64,000 nucleotides of DNA from Serinus canaria (lineage: Eukaryota; Chordata; Aves; Passeriformes; Fringillidae), in contig NC_066316.1 of NCBI RefSeq assembly GCF_022539315.1, forward strand, positions 68,063,494 to 68,127,493, in the 5' to 3' direction. A model generated the notes under the pieces. It made no database searches. It was not told the origin of the DNA and saw nothing but the letters and a program-made list of their open reading frames with translations. The translations under genes were made by a program, and so were the position numbers. Below are positions 27,001 through 42,000 of the stretch, piece by piece (within the stretch, counting starts at the first letter, position 1; every line of letters begins with the position of its first letter).

Positions 27001-30000
27001 CACAGCTGAACTGAACACTGTACTTCCAGCTCAATTGCATAAAGACTGTGCCAGTGCATGTTCTTAACATACACTGTCCTGTTCAAAGGCCTAGGGTAAA
27101 AACAAGGACAGTCTAATCCTTATTCCACAGAACTGCCCTTTGGTTTTGACTAGATAAATTGAATTACTAATGGTTTGTGCATATTCATAGTATTCCTCAT
27201 ACCCTGCACTGGAAGACTGGAAAAAAGGGAAGGCATGTACATGGCTTTCTCATTAAGCAAAAGAAACCTCCAGCAGAAAATAGATTTGATTAATGTATTC
27301 TGCAGAAAGCACATGCAAAATGTTCTGTAGCAACAGTAATTAATACAAAGGGGATGTTTATGACTTCATTGTCTAATTCACAGAGCAGAAGGGCTGCTGG
27401 GACACTTGGGGAGTGTGGGTGGCTGCCTTGTCCCAGCTGCCCGAGCCTTGTTGGATGGCAATACGGTCGGCATTAGCAAGGTAATTATTGTCCTGCTTTA
27501 TTGTGGAGGAAGTTATTTCCCATCATCTCCAGTTAAGCAACACACACAGGGGCAGCAGGGTGAGAAGCTGCTCTGTTGTCAGGAAGTGACACAAACACTC
27601 CTGTGAGTTAAAATCATTTACTCCTCAGAATAAGAAGGGCAACCCACTTAATAAACTCCATGGATAAAAGCATGCACTTTAGGCCAGGGATAACCAGCTT
27701 CTAAAACAGGTACACCTAAGATGGCCATTGGGCAGCAAATCTGTGAAGATTCCACACCATCTCTGAGGCTGATCAACACAACAGCACAGGAAGTGCAGCC
27801 CCTGTCCCACACCCTACCCAAACCATCTCCAGCTCCACTTGCAACAGGACACAAGGTTATTGCTGCAGCAAGGCCAGGCACTGATCCTCTCCCACCATCC
27901 AACACTCCTGCAGACCAACAACCCTCTGATAAAACCAATCCCACTGGTAGCCCCAATAAAGTCTCATCACAGAAGATGCATCTCCAATACTGAATTGTTC
28001 TGCAGTCAGAAATTTAAATGCAGCATCTGTTGTTTTGCTTCTCCTTTTACAAATGAAGGCAGGCTCACCTGCTAGAATTTATTCACAACAGCTCTGCTTT
28101 ATGTTGATACCTACCAGGCACACTTAGGACAGCAGCAGGATATGCTGCATTAAATTAATAGGCAGAATAAAGAGATGCATTTGTATTTCACATTTGCTTC
28201 CAGACAAACTGCTAAATAAGTAATGTCAGGCTGCTCCCTTAAAAAAACTACCAACATAGATGCTATCATGGTTGCCCAACCTCAAAACTCATGTGACATA
28301 TTTGTTTTTTGTGACAAATATTTAAAATTTAAATATCTTAAAGTCCTTTCCCCGCTTCATAGCATTTCAAAGGCTGACAAGTTTTAAGTATCAGAAATTC
28401 TATCTGCTAGCCAAGATTTAGAAGTGTTTTACTCTGGGGTTTTGATACAACTTCTTCCCCAGGCAAGAGACAGAAAAATCTTTTTAACAAAAGAAGGAAA
28501 AGAATCAAGCCAACCCAAACCCTCAGTACAACCCAATCCAGCTTTGGGACCTACACATAGTGAAGACATCCCTCAGGAGACTGCATTATCTCTACCAGGA
28601 GCCATGGGTGAAAAGACCCACGAAGGGGCACAGATTTACAGAGATGACAAGCCTCCAAAGCCTGTCAGCATAGTAACTAAATTGCCATAGCACAGTTCTT
28701 GCTTTGCTGCCTGACTCGGAGGTAAAAGGAAGTAACAGCCTGCAAAGTTAAATGCTCACATCATTTCAGTGCTTACCCAAGCAGGATTAGATGCATACAA
28801 AGCAAAGACAAAATAATATTTTGCATTTTTAGAAGAGAGAACACAATATACGATACCCATACCAACTTTAATATCTCAATCACATGAAATGCAAAAGCAG
28901 GCAAATTTTCAATATTTCCATTAAAATGCCTAAATAAACTACGTCATCTACAAGGGTCTGTATTATTCTTGAAGGCTGAACTTTCAGCAACAAACCAACT
29001 GCAATTCTATGTACAGCCCCATGAAATCTTTGCACGGGATGGATTCTTGGGAAAGGAGATTTAAGTTCTCGGGAGTTCCTCACTGTAAAGTCAGACATGC
29101 CATCCCATTACCCATCTCTAGCCAAGTCAAAGTGTTTACAAAACACTACAGAATTCCTCTAGACAACTGAAATGAAGCAATTAGACCAACTTCTAATTAC
29201 TAGCTTTTAAGGCCACACTCAGGTCATAATTACTTCCACTTTTTTTCTGTAGGATACTGAAGAAACATTGTGCTGAAGAACATACTGAAGAAAAGTGGCA
29301 AAAGGTGCAGCAACCAGATTACCGCTAAGTAGCAAATAATTTCTCTTGCCAACTTAGGAAAATAGGAATTGGGAAATAATTTGCCATGGAAGTTTTTGAG
29401 CTCCAAAATCTTCCATAATGAACGTATTAACTTAGTTTTAAGGCATTTTTAAAATACGGATCTTGAAATGATAGAAATATGCTTACAGACCAATTAGCAT
29501 ATATCATGATAGGTTTTAAGTCATGCCCAGGGAGATGGCATTACATTTGCTCTTTATAAAACCAAAGTATTTCCCAACAATTGCATTACAGAATATTGCA
29601 TAGAGTCGAGTTTCCTATCATTTCAACAAGGGAGCTCTTTCTTCAGTGTACAAAACACTATTAAATGTTTTTTTCCTCAGAAGAAAAAAACTTCTGCTCC
29701 TGGAACAATCAGGTTGCGATGTTCCCATGCCAGAACCTTTTTGCCTTTCCTGCTTTTCTCCACAGACTGACTAAATCCACCCACGTCACTATTTACTTCA
29801 GCCATCACACAAAGCTCATAAAACAAGGGCAATCCAACCTCAAGGAAATAACAGATTTGTGCAAGCGAGATCATCCTCCCACTCAACAAAGAGGAGACAT
29901 TCCTTAGCAGACATGGTATTGTAAAGATTTTTCTTTAAGGAGCTCAGTAAATCCATGGGTCTACTTATGAAGTACTGAACAGAGGCTTTCTTGGAGCAGC

Positions 30001-33000
30001 ATATGGTGACAGCATTTTATGTCTAGCCTAAGCCTGGGTTCCCAGACTTTGGTCATTCCCACTGCTACTGGCAATGGTTGCAGACGATCACAGACAAGCT
30101 GAGGATTTAGCTGGCTGCTTGGGTAACATTCCAATACCACAGATTGGAGTCTCTTGTCTAGGCCACAGAAAAAAAAAAAAAAAAAAAGCAAGCTGCTAGG
30201 AAGAAACTGATTAGTCACAGAACTGTTGAACTAGATTCTGCATTATGCAACAGCTTTGCATGCGTGAACAGCAAAAGGAAATGAATACCCTAAGATATGG
30301 GACAGATTATTTCAAAAATAAATTCTCAAATCCTAAAGAAATCTCAGAAGTTCTAAGTTCAAGATCTTAGTACCTAGAACTTTGTGAAAAAAATTTCAGA
30401 TAGGAGTGATCTGTTTTCTCTGCAGGTTAAATGTTAAAAACTGGAAGCCATATTAATTATTTTGTATTACTTTTTCTCAGACAGATTCTCCCTTTTCTGT
30501 CATCTGTTGTATTCATACTGTGTGTACCAATTATTGCCAAAAAGCTAGACTAACAGAAAACCAGAATGAAGCTACACTAAACTAGTTACTTCAAACATGG
30601 GCCAAGTATCATATAATACTATGGACATCCAAGTTCAAAGCATTCAAACCAACACAGCAATTGTAATAGAGCAGACATTGCTTTAAGAGTTAATTTAAAG
30701 ACAAATACACCCTTGGGGAAAGGGGGAGAGTAGAGACCACTAACAGAGTGCAGTGTGCTTCAGGCTGATAGGGCTGTCTTATCAGCCTTTTCTTTAGAGA
30801 AGAGGAAATCAATGAAGTGTCTCAAGCATTAAGTCAGAACAGGGTTTTGAAGCTTTTCCTGAGCTAGCTAGAACTCAGTACAGCCCAGTGGCCCATGTGC
30901 TATGTGTACTTCTAAAAATGAACTCTCTTCTCAGCTTGTTCACAATATACTTTGAGGTAAAATTTTTGAGGTAAAATTCAAAATTTTAGACTTACCATTC
31001 CCAGACTCTTAAACTCTTGTCATCAGATGTACTCACAAACCTTCTATTTTCATCCACAAACACAATGGTGTTGACAGCTCCCAAATGCCTATCGTATTCC
31101 TGCACAATCTCACCACTTCGAATATCCCACTACAATTTAAAAAGTCAGAATAAGAACCTGGTTTTTACTAAATACCAGTACTTTTAGAGAAATAAATATT
31201 GAGTAGACATACCTGTACAATTTTCTTATCTGACATCCCTGCAACAAAGAGATTCTGTTTATCTTCATCAGGATTGAACTTGACACAATAAGGAACCTTC
31301 CTGTTGGTGAATCTTGAAATACATTGCCCTGCAACAGAAAACCCATTTATAGTGTATCAGGTTGGAAGTGCTATGGGCTGATTGGTTGTTTGCAGATATG
31401 GAAAAAAAGCACTTTACTAAGAGCAGACAACATTTCTTTTAATGTCCTTGAGAGAATTAGAGGGCAGAATTTGCCTTGCTTTCTGATTATACCATCTTTG
31501 TATGCATGCACCTGCATAAACACGCACACACACAAACTGCTCTGTAAGTTTGCTACAGCTTCCCAAACAATACAACTGCTTGGCACCCTCTATGCCACCA
31601 GGACATAACAAGAACATAAGGACAGGTTCAGGATATCACAAGCTAACCACTGTCTTTGCAAAACATACCTCCTTAGGATCAGAGGTCTTCTCAACAAGAC
31701 ATACAAATTTGGACAAGAACTAAAGACTAACCTCAGAAAAGGTTAAGAGTAATCAAACTGCAAAATAAAGCCCTGTCCTCCCCTCTTAGCTTCAGCCACA
31801 AATACCATGGTAACTCCTTATCTGTAACTTACAGGAGACGTGTTAATCCAAAAGCTCTGTCTAAAGAACTGAGTTAGACTCAACACTGGAGAATTAGACT
31901 TACATCTTTCTGGCTATCACCTGTGTAAGATTAGTGACACTGCTAACCCAGAAAGCTAACAACTTATTCAAACATGGGAACTTTCTATCTTAGGAAGAGA
32001 ACCAGGTTTAAAAGAATACTAACAAAATCTATCCTGTATTTTTTTTAACTTAACAAACTATTTGTAGAAGAATGTTACAGAGCATCTCCCAGGCTTGAGA
32101 GCATCAGACCTACCCTTCAACTCTCTATACCTTTTCTTATTTGGAGTGCTCTTAAGGTTAAGCAAAAGACCAAATGAGATAATTTTTTTAAATTAAGCAT
32201 ATTTAGGTGTAAAGAGTAATTTTATGCCTGTAAATGTAACCATGCAATTAAGTGATTTGACAAAATGTCTTTTTTGCTAAAAATTGTTCTAGCATTACAA
32301 GTAACTATCAAACTTCTCGAACAAAAAGCTATATGAAATACAGGTAGTATCAGTTGCACCACTGCAGATAACAACAACACATATGTGAAAAAAAAACTAA
32401 CTATCCTGCAATGAAAGCCTAAACAGTGAACTACAAGACAATATGAAGGACAACTGGAAACAACCTGAATGCTGAGGTGTCTTTGTAGTCACTATTAATT
32501 AAAACCAGTGCCAAATAACAGCACCTACAAACAGAAGCCTACCTGTTTCAGTGTCCCAGAGTTTGAGATAGCGGTCATATGCAGCACTAAGGAACTGAGT
32601 GCCTGCATTGTTAAAACAGATGTCTCGAACAGCTTTACTGTGTCCTACAAAACAGAAAAAAAAGCAATGGTAGACTTTCATCCATTCATACTTAGAATTA
32701 ATTTTTAAAAAAACCCCAACCTATATTACTCAAGTTAAGTGCAAAGAGCAGAAGAAAACCACTCAGTGAAATTCTTCATGAGAACTAGTAAAGAATAATT
32801 CAAGTGAGAAAGAAAAAGTAACTCCTAAAGAACAGTGAGAATAAAACCCCATAGCACCCTCGCACCTCTAAAACACTGGAGAGGGAAACAAAAGCACTGC
32901 ACAAAACCAACTTGATAAACAAGTATAAACTTATATAAATTAATAAACAAGCAGAACTTCAAAAGAAATTAAAATACTCTAATAAATGGCAACATCTAAT

Positions 33001-36000
33001 GAAAAAGAGGAGAGACAAACACTACATGAGACTCATATAATAGAGAAACACTTAAAATTAGTAAGCAGGTACAAAATATGGGAAATATTAGATCACAAAA
33101 TTAAGAATGCTTTCATCTGATGGTAATCTTGCTATCCTTCAGCCTCAATACTTTTATGTGACCACCACATCAGACTTGAAGTTCATTTTAGTTTAAATAT
33201 TGACACAGTAATTGAAATATAGCAAAATGGTAGGCAAATCTGGTTGATAATAAGAACCTTTTGAGAAAAACAGTCACACTGTTCAAAAAGAGCAGTCTAT
33301 TGAGAGAGAGCATTTTTTGAGCCATCATCTTTGCCACACTGCTGTCATCAGAAATAATAGGTGAAAAAAGACTTCTTTCTTGTTACTCAACATATATTCA
33401 CTCAGTGTTCTAGAAATATTCCTATTTCAATAGGAGAATCAGCTACTTTTGTTCTGCATTCAAGGTTGCTAAGAAGTTTGTATTTCTCTCTCTCAGTTAT
33501 CTGCTTTGAAAAGCACCTGTTACATGAACAAAGACTGCACCTGAACCTAAAAAAGATTTCCCATGCTTTTGCACTAGAAACTCAGCACAGATGGAATGAC
33601 CTATTTAAGAAGGGATCAGACCATGAGACACCCTCACCAGTTAAATACAGAGGGTTGCTGCTTTCAACATGAAGATGGGGCAACTTCATGTCAAAATTTT
33701 GCCTTTGAAAAGAAGTCTTGCATAAAGTATTCATGACTGTAGGACACTAATATTTTGTTTCAAGGGTTGTAAGGTGTTACACATCAACATTAAATTGCTT
33801 GGAATAATGACAAAGTTCTTAACAAAACTTGCACCTTTTTCAGTTCTTACTGACAAGATCATTCCAAACAACCATGACCTTGGATGCACACAAGTCCTCT
33901 CTATGACAAATTAATAAGCTAACCTAAATCATATTCTTCCAGGAAGTTGTTCTAGACATAAATGAGTTTAAAAAAAGACTATTACCAATAAATGTTCGCA
34001 GACATCTTCGATCACCATATACTTCCCATAGCTAGGAAAAAAATGATGTGGAGGAAATATGTCAATTGTTAAACAATAATGATGATGAAATTAAGTACAA
34101 ACGTATGTCAAACATCTTTTAAGAAATTAATTACAAACATTTACCATGTACTGATTAATCACAATCTATCTAGAAATTCACTAGAATGCTGTCACCTTCC
34201 TGTCAGCAAAATCCCCTTAGAATAACTAAAACTCCCATACCATATTCCAACTTAAATGACTTAAGGTTTTGCTACTAAAAAAAAACCCCAAAACATCAGC
34301 TTTCTGTTGATATATGCTGGACTGAAGTGAGATTAGTTCACACCATAAACCCTTCAGTAAAAGATTTCAGCAGAGAACTAATGTTAGTTGTAAAACTAGG
34401 CTTCACAGAAAATGAATTAATATAACAACAAAGGCAATAACGTGAGAAACTTGTGACCTTCTAAATGCTATTAAAAAACAACTCACACTGCTCTAACAGA
34501 CAAAAGGTATTTGGTTGAAGTACCAAATGTTTATGTATCCTAAAATGCACTGTCTGTATTCCAGGATGGTATAAATGTATTCATGAAAACAGAAAAATAA
34601 CTCACCTTAATTTTGCAATCCATAGAGCAAGACAACATTATATGCCCAGACAAAGGAAATAATCTGACTGCACTGACACCCTGTAAATAAGAACATAAGT
34701 TAACAGTAAGCGGATAATCTAGAAGTTTCTTCAGTTCATTTGCCCTGTTTTCTGAGCAAAAAGCTAAAGCTTATCTTCATTAAATATACAGATACTGTAC
34801 CTTGAAAAGAAATAACCTGCCTACATTCCATTTTAGAAACAGTGATGTACTTTGAACAAATGCTATTGGAAACAGTTGTTTCACTTTAATGGCTGTATAT
34901 ATAACCTCCTTCAACATCCACACCATTACTGTGGCAAACACAGCAAATAAATACAAAATGGGGGTTAAAGGAACTGCCTCTGCATACACGAGCCTTTTTA
35001 GATGGGATAAGTACAGAATTTAAAAAAAAAAAAAAAAAAAAAAAAAGGAAAAAACTTTTGACCAGCTCAATTTCTTACATACAGTACCAATGCCTTCTAC
35101 CCACTGAGCTCAGATTTCCTGGGCACAGCATCTTCACAGCTGTCTGTATTCTAGCTACTCCTTTCTGGGAAGTCCATGAACCCCCAAGTACTCATGGTTT
35201 TAATGTCCCCCTTTTCCATTTCATGTTGATTACTCTATTCATATGCCATCCAGTTCCTCCCTCCCACCTCTGGTTGGAGCTGGGTACTTTATCCTCCCTA
35301 ATATTGTCTACTTATATCCCCCAGCTTTTCTAAATTTGTCAGTCCACTTTTCTTTTGCCTCTCTCATCGATATCATTATTCACCTTGTTGGAAGGAAAAA
35401 GCCATTTTACACATCAGTCTGTTGTAACAGGATAATAGGCAGAGGAGGGACTAGAGCTTTGGGGAGGAGATGTCATTCTGGAAAGCCCTGATAGTTGCAG
35501 CTATAAGCTCGTTGATGCAGCAATCATTTAAGAACAGCTCAGAGATGTGACTCAACTGAAAAAAGGGTAAAAGCCAAAAACATTCCCCATGTCCTCCTTT
35601 CTTCCATCTTCCAAATATTATTAAGGTGATGCCCACTGTAGTGCAGCATATTCCCCCTCAAGCAATACTTCAAATGTGTGGCAATAGAAGCAGCAAAGTG
35701 AGTATATGCTGTACAACCCTGAGCAGAGAAGCACTTTTTTAACACCAGAAGTGTGTCTATTGTTTTGGTATCTGACAGAAGAAAGTACTGTGGATGTTAA
35801 GCAGCATCAAAGAAAACCCTTACCAAGACACACCTCTCAAAGGTATTAGCTAGATTCGGTTTACAGGTATATTTGTATACAGGTTATATTTGTATTAGAA
35901 GTTTCTACCTGTAATGGTGATGCACCATAATCACAAAGCCTATGTAACTTTACCCACCTTTGAGATGAAATAGCCCTTAAGTACTCTTACTACAAAAAAC

Positions 36001-39000
36001 CCTCAAACCCCAAACATTCTTAGGAATCTCTAGATTCAGCCTTATTGTTATTCATATTGTAGTTAAGGAAATAACTTCAAATCCCCCCCGAAGTCACAGA
36101 ATAATACTTTTCCCTTTAAGGTAGGTCAGGAAGTCACTATGTTAACACAAAAGTTTATGCAGCTAGACAATTGCAACAGAGCAGGCAAATGCCTTGTATG
36201 AGCATGTAACTCAGCTAATTACATGCAGAGTATGGTAAAGAGGAAAATACTCTTTCCTTCTACTGATTCTTCAGTTTTATAGAAATTACTAGCTGCAGAC
36301 AGAAAATTACATGAGTTGTTATGCTGTATGCTCACAAACATTCCTACCTTTGTATGCCCAGACCACACATGGATTTGTTTCTTTGGAAGATAGCACTTCT
36401 CAGGTGGTACTGTAGAGCGGAGATTAACCCCAACATCTTGAGGGACATGAAGATAAGATCTCCCCTGATAGTCATACATTTCTTTAACTGAAAAGGTAAA
36501 CACAGAATTCTGAGAATCCATATTTTAAAAGGTTATAATCTTTGAAGGGTTCAAGAACTCACACAATTATGGTTTTCTCAACACAGCAGCTCTGCTGTAG
36601 AGCCAGAGGTGAGAGAAGGGGTATAAGAAACACCAGCTTCCTCATAAAGACGTGGAATCCTATTAGCTATTTGACATCAGCTAAACTCAAATTATGTCAA
36701 TTCAGTGAAGTCTGCTTGGAACTTTACAATACAAACATTAAAGACAATCTTTCTCTTACCCATTTTACTCATCATCAAACGGCAAGAGAGTTCCCCTGAC
36801 CAAAAAGACTTCGCTTACACTAACGCTACACAGATTAAACCATTCAACTCTAACCCTGATATTTGCCTGCAACTCACATTCTGGCCAGCTCTGTGCTGTG
36901 TCAGTCATGTCAACTGAATTACAAATCAAGGAAAAAAATATTCATTTGGCCAGCATGAACCAATATTGGTCAGCAACAGCCCACAACTGCTCTTTAGCTA
37001 GATTTAAGAAGCGATTGGACAGTCAGAAACACAGGGATGCATTGTGCAGGAAAATGGATTATTTCAGAGTAGACGTATGTTGGGTAGCCATGACAATAAA
37101 CTGTGCACTGATTAAATTAATTTCTTAGTTCCTGGAATGTTGTTATGGCAATTTTGTTGTAGTCTTGCACAGTATCCATGCATACACACATCTTCAAAAT
37201 GGAGTATTTCTGGAATGTTTGTATGCAAGATCACAGTTTATATGGCAAGGTCTTTCACTGTGAAATTTCAGGTAGAGAGCATGAAAACTTGGATACAAAA
37301 TAATTAGTCCGTAGGAGGCTCAGTGGCTAAAATTTCATGTTTGTTATGCTCACTGCTATAAATACCATCATGATCTACTACACATAAACAGAACAATGTT
37401 CTAATGCCAGCAACGCTTTTCTCACAGCCACCACTTCTTCCTCAGTGCACATTAGAAAGGATGCTCACAGCTCGTGTGTGTGAGCCTGGCTGTAGAAACT
37501 GGTCCACAAAGAGACCCTGTCTACCAAACTATCCACACCAAGCAGTGCTACACAGGGCTGTTTTGTAGGCACACAGCTCAAGTAACAGCTGAAAAAAAAT
37601 TACTGAATTCTACTTAATTACCAAACCATTTTCTTTGAAGATACCACATACTACAGGCTTCTGTAGGGTAATTAATTGATACACAATTATTCTTAGTATG
37701 ACGGCAAGAACATTTGCATTAAAAATTGAGGAAGTGTAAAGTCCAAGTGATTTTCTAAATTGTTCATAAACCATAACTCAGAGCACTACCTGCTGATGAA
37801 AATACTGACACATAAAACTGCAATAATTCTGAAGCTGAAACTGAACCAAACCCATAACTTCAATATGTTTGCTCTGTGAAACAGCAAAGAGATACATGCA
37901 TCTAGTAACATTGAAAAAAAATAAATGAAACCAGTACCCTGAAAAATTATATTTCCATACTGCTCTTCACAGTACGAAATGGAATTAGTCCAAGTTTATC
38001 TCTTTCCTTTTCCTTTATGCTTTTGCCTGTGAGTGCTGTTATCTCCAATACAGAAACATCAACGTGCTGAGGCTGTCTGCCATCCTTACCAATTAACACA
38101 GCAGGCAAGAAAACACAGCAAGCTAGAAAATGAGAACAGCCAGGAAGATGCCATTACCATGTAATATAGTCTTCTCCTCTCCAGGTTTATCATCTTCTAG
38201 TTTTCCTCTCTTCTGCCTCTTAGCTGTTATTTCATCCAACTCCTTCTGCTCTTCCTGGAAAAAATAAAACATGACCTCTTAAAAAGTCAGCATTCAGAAT
38301 CACACAACAAAATCCAGAACTGTACTATTGTTTACTCACTATTAAGAAGACATTTATTTTCTAAACAAGATTAGAAATATTTCTAAACAACAATAAAGAG
38401 AATACCCCTATCAAAACCATAAAGGCTTGGAAAGCTATGTACACTGAAAAGAACAAATATATTTTTATTCATAGACAAACAAATATATTTTTATTCATAG
38501 AACAAATATATTTTTATTCAAAGTTAAGCACTGACTGGACAAGAAGGCTATCTGTTGGCTGGATGGTTCAGGGTGTGTGCATTTGTGTGTGTGATGCTGG
38601 GGGTTTTCATTTGCCATTTTTTTTCAAAAAAAGTTTTATTTTCACTTTTTTTTTTCACCCAAGCTGTTTCTTTTAATCAGACTCTACACACAGATTGAAA
38701 TAATTTTATTTCCAAAAAGTGTTCCAAATAATTGAATGCAGAATATCTGGAATATCTTATTTGGATATATCACCCCAAATGTTTCTAATTACCCCAAATC
38801 ATAATATGGATCTGCTTGGACAAGCACTAGTGCAGCGGGTTCTCTGTTGAAACCACTGCCATGCACCGACAATTTGTATCCATTTAGTTAAAGCAGGACT
38901 TACCTCTGATGGTTTGGCTACTTCTTTTTCATCAACATACTTTGCCCATGGTCCCAGAAAACCATCAATATTAGATGCATCATTCTCCTTGAATTTCTTC

Positions 39001-42000
39001 CTCTTTTCAATTTTCCTCTGTCCTGTTTCAAACACTGTTAAACCTGAAGAAGGAAACAATACACTAACTGCTAACACAGAATACATCAGAGGTTACACCA
39101 CAGTCAGTTTAAAAGAAAAAGTCACCACCACTGCTCGTTTCAATATAAAGGACAACATGGAAAAAGTATTTGAGCAAAATCGGCCAAAGCACTGCTCACT
39201 TCTCCAGCTATGAACACGGCTAACCATGTGCAGTAACAGAGTAACCACTTTAACTGTGTATCCTTGCTTGTTAGAATATTTAACCATGCATGTACCATAA
39301 ATTTTTAACAGTAAATCTGTAAACTGTATGAATACAGCAATTTTCATGCTTTAAATAGTGTAGTTTTTGAAAGTAAACTCTTCTTGGCTTCTGATCCCTC
39401 TGAACCCTCTCAGTGTGAAAAAAACAGCCCCAAAACAAAAATAAGACAAGTGTCCCAAACCCCCAACCCCAACTATGTATTTTAATTTAGAAAAAAATAA
39501 TAGAATTACAGAATGGTTTGGGTTGAAAGTGACCTTTAATGGTCACCTACTTCAACCACCTTGCAATGGGTAGCAACATCTTCAACTAAATCAGGTTGCT
39601 CAGAGCCCTGTCCAACCTGAACTTCAATGAGCGATGAGGTACCCACTACCTGTCTGGGTACCTTGTTCTAGTATTTCACCAACCACATTGTAAAAAATTT
39701 CTTCCTTTTGACTTAGTCTGAATCTATCCTCTTTTAGCTTAAAATCATTACCCTTGTTCTGTTCCAACAGGCCCTCTTTAAAAAGTCTGTCACTATTGAC
39801 AGAGTCATCTCCCTCCAACCACTATAATCTTCTTTCATAGAAACACTAGCTTTTCACAAATATTGCACCCTCAGAATTTCATGTGTCAAAACCACTATAC
39901 AATATAGATATGGGAGGGAAAAAACTCTGTAGGTAATTATTTTAACATCTTTTAAGATTTTCAAGCTTGTATATACAATTATGTTCAATTTTCAAAAAAG
40001 GTTTTTCTGCAGCAGCAGTAATATTCATCTAGTGCAAAAGAGACAAGAGAAGCTTTACACAAACAAGGAGAAAATAGGCAATGTAAAAAATTAAGTAGTG
40101 ATCAGAAGAAATCACACATTAATTAAGGGTTTTCTTAAAATGAAGTACAAAATTCCATTATGGAAAGGTTTTTTTTTTTTAATGCTTTAATCTTAGTTAT
40201 TTCCTTCTTTGGAAGGAAAAAGTAAAATAAGCTTGGATATATTCTGAGGAAAAGGGCACAGAAATAAAGATCCTCTGTATACCCATGTGAATAGGATATT
40301 TGAAAAAGACATACAAGGGAAAGCATAACCATGACATTTACACAGATACAGTTTTCCAATGCAAACAAGTCCCTTTGAGTGTTAAATATCTTGTATCAAA
40401 GTATTAATTACAAAGCCCATGCCTCTGGTAGTCAATCCTCCCAGTGGCACGCCATGCTGTTACCATTTGGCAACCTTCCAGTGTTTTTTTTTTCCAAATA
40501 ACCCAAAGAGCTTAACTTTGCTAAGCAGAGATAACATGCAGCTCCCAACAGGAGTGCCAGCGGTTGCACACAGAGTGATCAGTTTGCTCCTGTGGAGCAG
40601 TTATGGTGATTAGCTCAACATACAGGTATCCTAATGCAGACACATGACAATGTTAGCTTTGACAGAATTTAGGAGGACCAAAAAGCTGTTTCAAATTGTA
40701 CTGATAAATTGTATTCATGCAATGGCACATTACAAATCCTATTCTGAAATTTGTCATGACAACCTGAATCATTTGCTACTTCAAGAAAACAAAACACTCC
40801 AATATCTCTCTTCCCCCTCTACATTAGAATTGAAACACATCTCTCCTTTGTTGTGTTCTTGGACATGGGTAAGTCTCACATAATACCTTCCTTTGCTAAT
40901 ACCTATTCCATTTCTTAGTAAAGAAACAGTGAAAACAATTTAAAGATGCAAGTAATTTATACAAGATTCTGAATTAACTACCTTGATTTTTTTCAGCTTC
41001 TTCTACAGAACCAATATATTTGGTAGCAGCTTCAGGGTTATCTACAGAAGGATCTAATGCATAACCTGGAACAAGAAGAAAAAAAAATACTGTTATTTCA
41101 AGCTTTTCAGTTTTGTACAGCTTTTACTGCTCTGTCCCTCTGCAAATTCTTTCCTGTTAACTCTGAACAAGCTGGGGATGACAAAAGATTGAAGTTTTGG
41201 AATCCCATTAACTTTTCACTTGGCTTGATTATAAAGGTTACTATGAAGTAGTACCATGAGGCCCTTAAGTACATACTGCTATCAGAATTCTTAAATTTGC
41301 ACAACACAGAAAAATAAAGAAATGTAATAGGCAACATTTAACAACATAAGATCCATAAGATACAAGGGCTGGGTAATCCCAAGAAGCCAAGTAACAGAAT
41401 CTATTGGGAAAGGATCCCAGGATGCCCCTGCTCCCAGCGAGGTCAGTGCTGGGAGCAGGGGCATTTGCAGGGTCAATGCAGACTTTGAAATGCCATGGCA
41501 ACCTCTTCTTGTAGCAACATAGCATAAGGAAAAGAGTAGCTCAAAATCTTATGCCAGTGCACTCAATGTTAAATGGATACTGCTTTAGTGCAGGGCACTG
41601 CTCCTTGGTTTGCAAAGCCAGTGAGTCACATGGAAAGCAGCCAGTGGCTGCTGCACACACAGAGCCCTCTGGCTTCAGGAGCAGCCTACTGCTCTGCCCC
41701 ACTACTTCTGCTGGGTCAAAGACTGTCAACTTCAGCAATCCTGGGGTGGCAGCAGCTAGAAGGCAGAAGATAGAGATGGGGGAAAAAAATAAGTGACGTT
41801 TTCTAGGGCTTTGTGTGTATTCTGTCTCCCACAGCAAAAGTTACTTAATCTTTCTCCTGCCGCAGCTGGGAAAGCTTCAACTTGAAAGGAGTTGCTTTAA
41901 CTAATGTGGATGGTACCAAAAGCAGCAGTCATGGACTTGAATTTTTAAAAGAATTAAGTATTCACATCTTCATTTCCGGACTACAGCTATTGAGCCTCAA

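Larger units (their letters stand above)
24064..34605 (-). other. CDC40: CDC40 introns 8-14 (between listed exons)
   Basis: Introns at 24064-24811, 24957-26375, 26453-30995 (4.5 kb, the longest of this half), 31130-31212 (83 bp), 31329-32542, 32645-33985 and 34032-34605. They are AT-rich and I see no gene or clear transposon in them. An A19 run lies at 30169-30187. Short + strand open frames here are chance. Confidence 0.8.
34681..40981 (-). other. CDC40: CDC40 introns 4-7 (between listed exons)
   Basis: Introns at 34681-36347, 36488-38157, 38255-38903 and 39044-40981. They contain an A25 run (35022-35046), a threefold 23-26 bp tandem repeat (38452-38520) and a CR1 fragment (39498-39840). 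Nothing else is recognised. Confidence 0.8.

Noticed and set aside
34700..35046. A25 run considered as the tail of a processed pseudogene
   Set aside because: The preceding sequence is intronic CDC40 with no similarity to a recognisable mRNA and no target-site duplication visible.
36888..37140. Possible further old CR1 3' UTR piece ('gctagatttaagaagcgatt')
   Set aside because: Only a short resemblance to the LINE 3' UTR; too weak to call without a repeat library.
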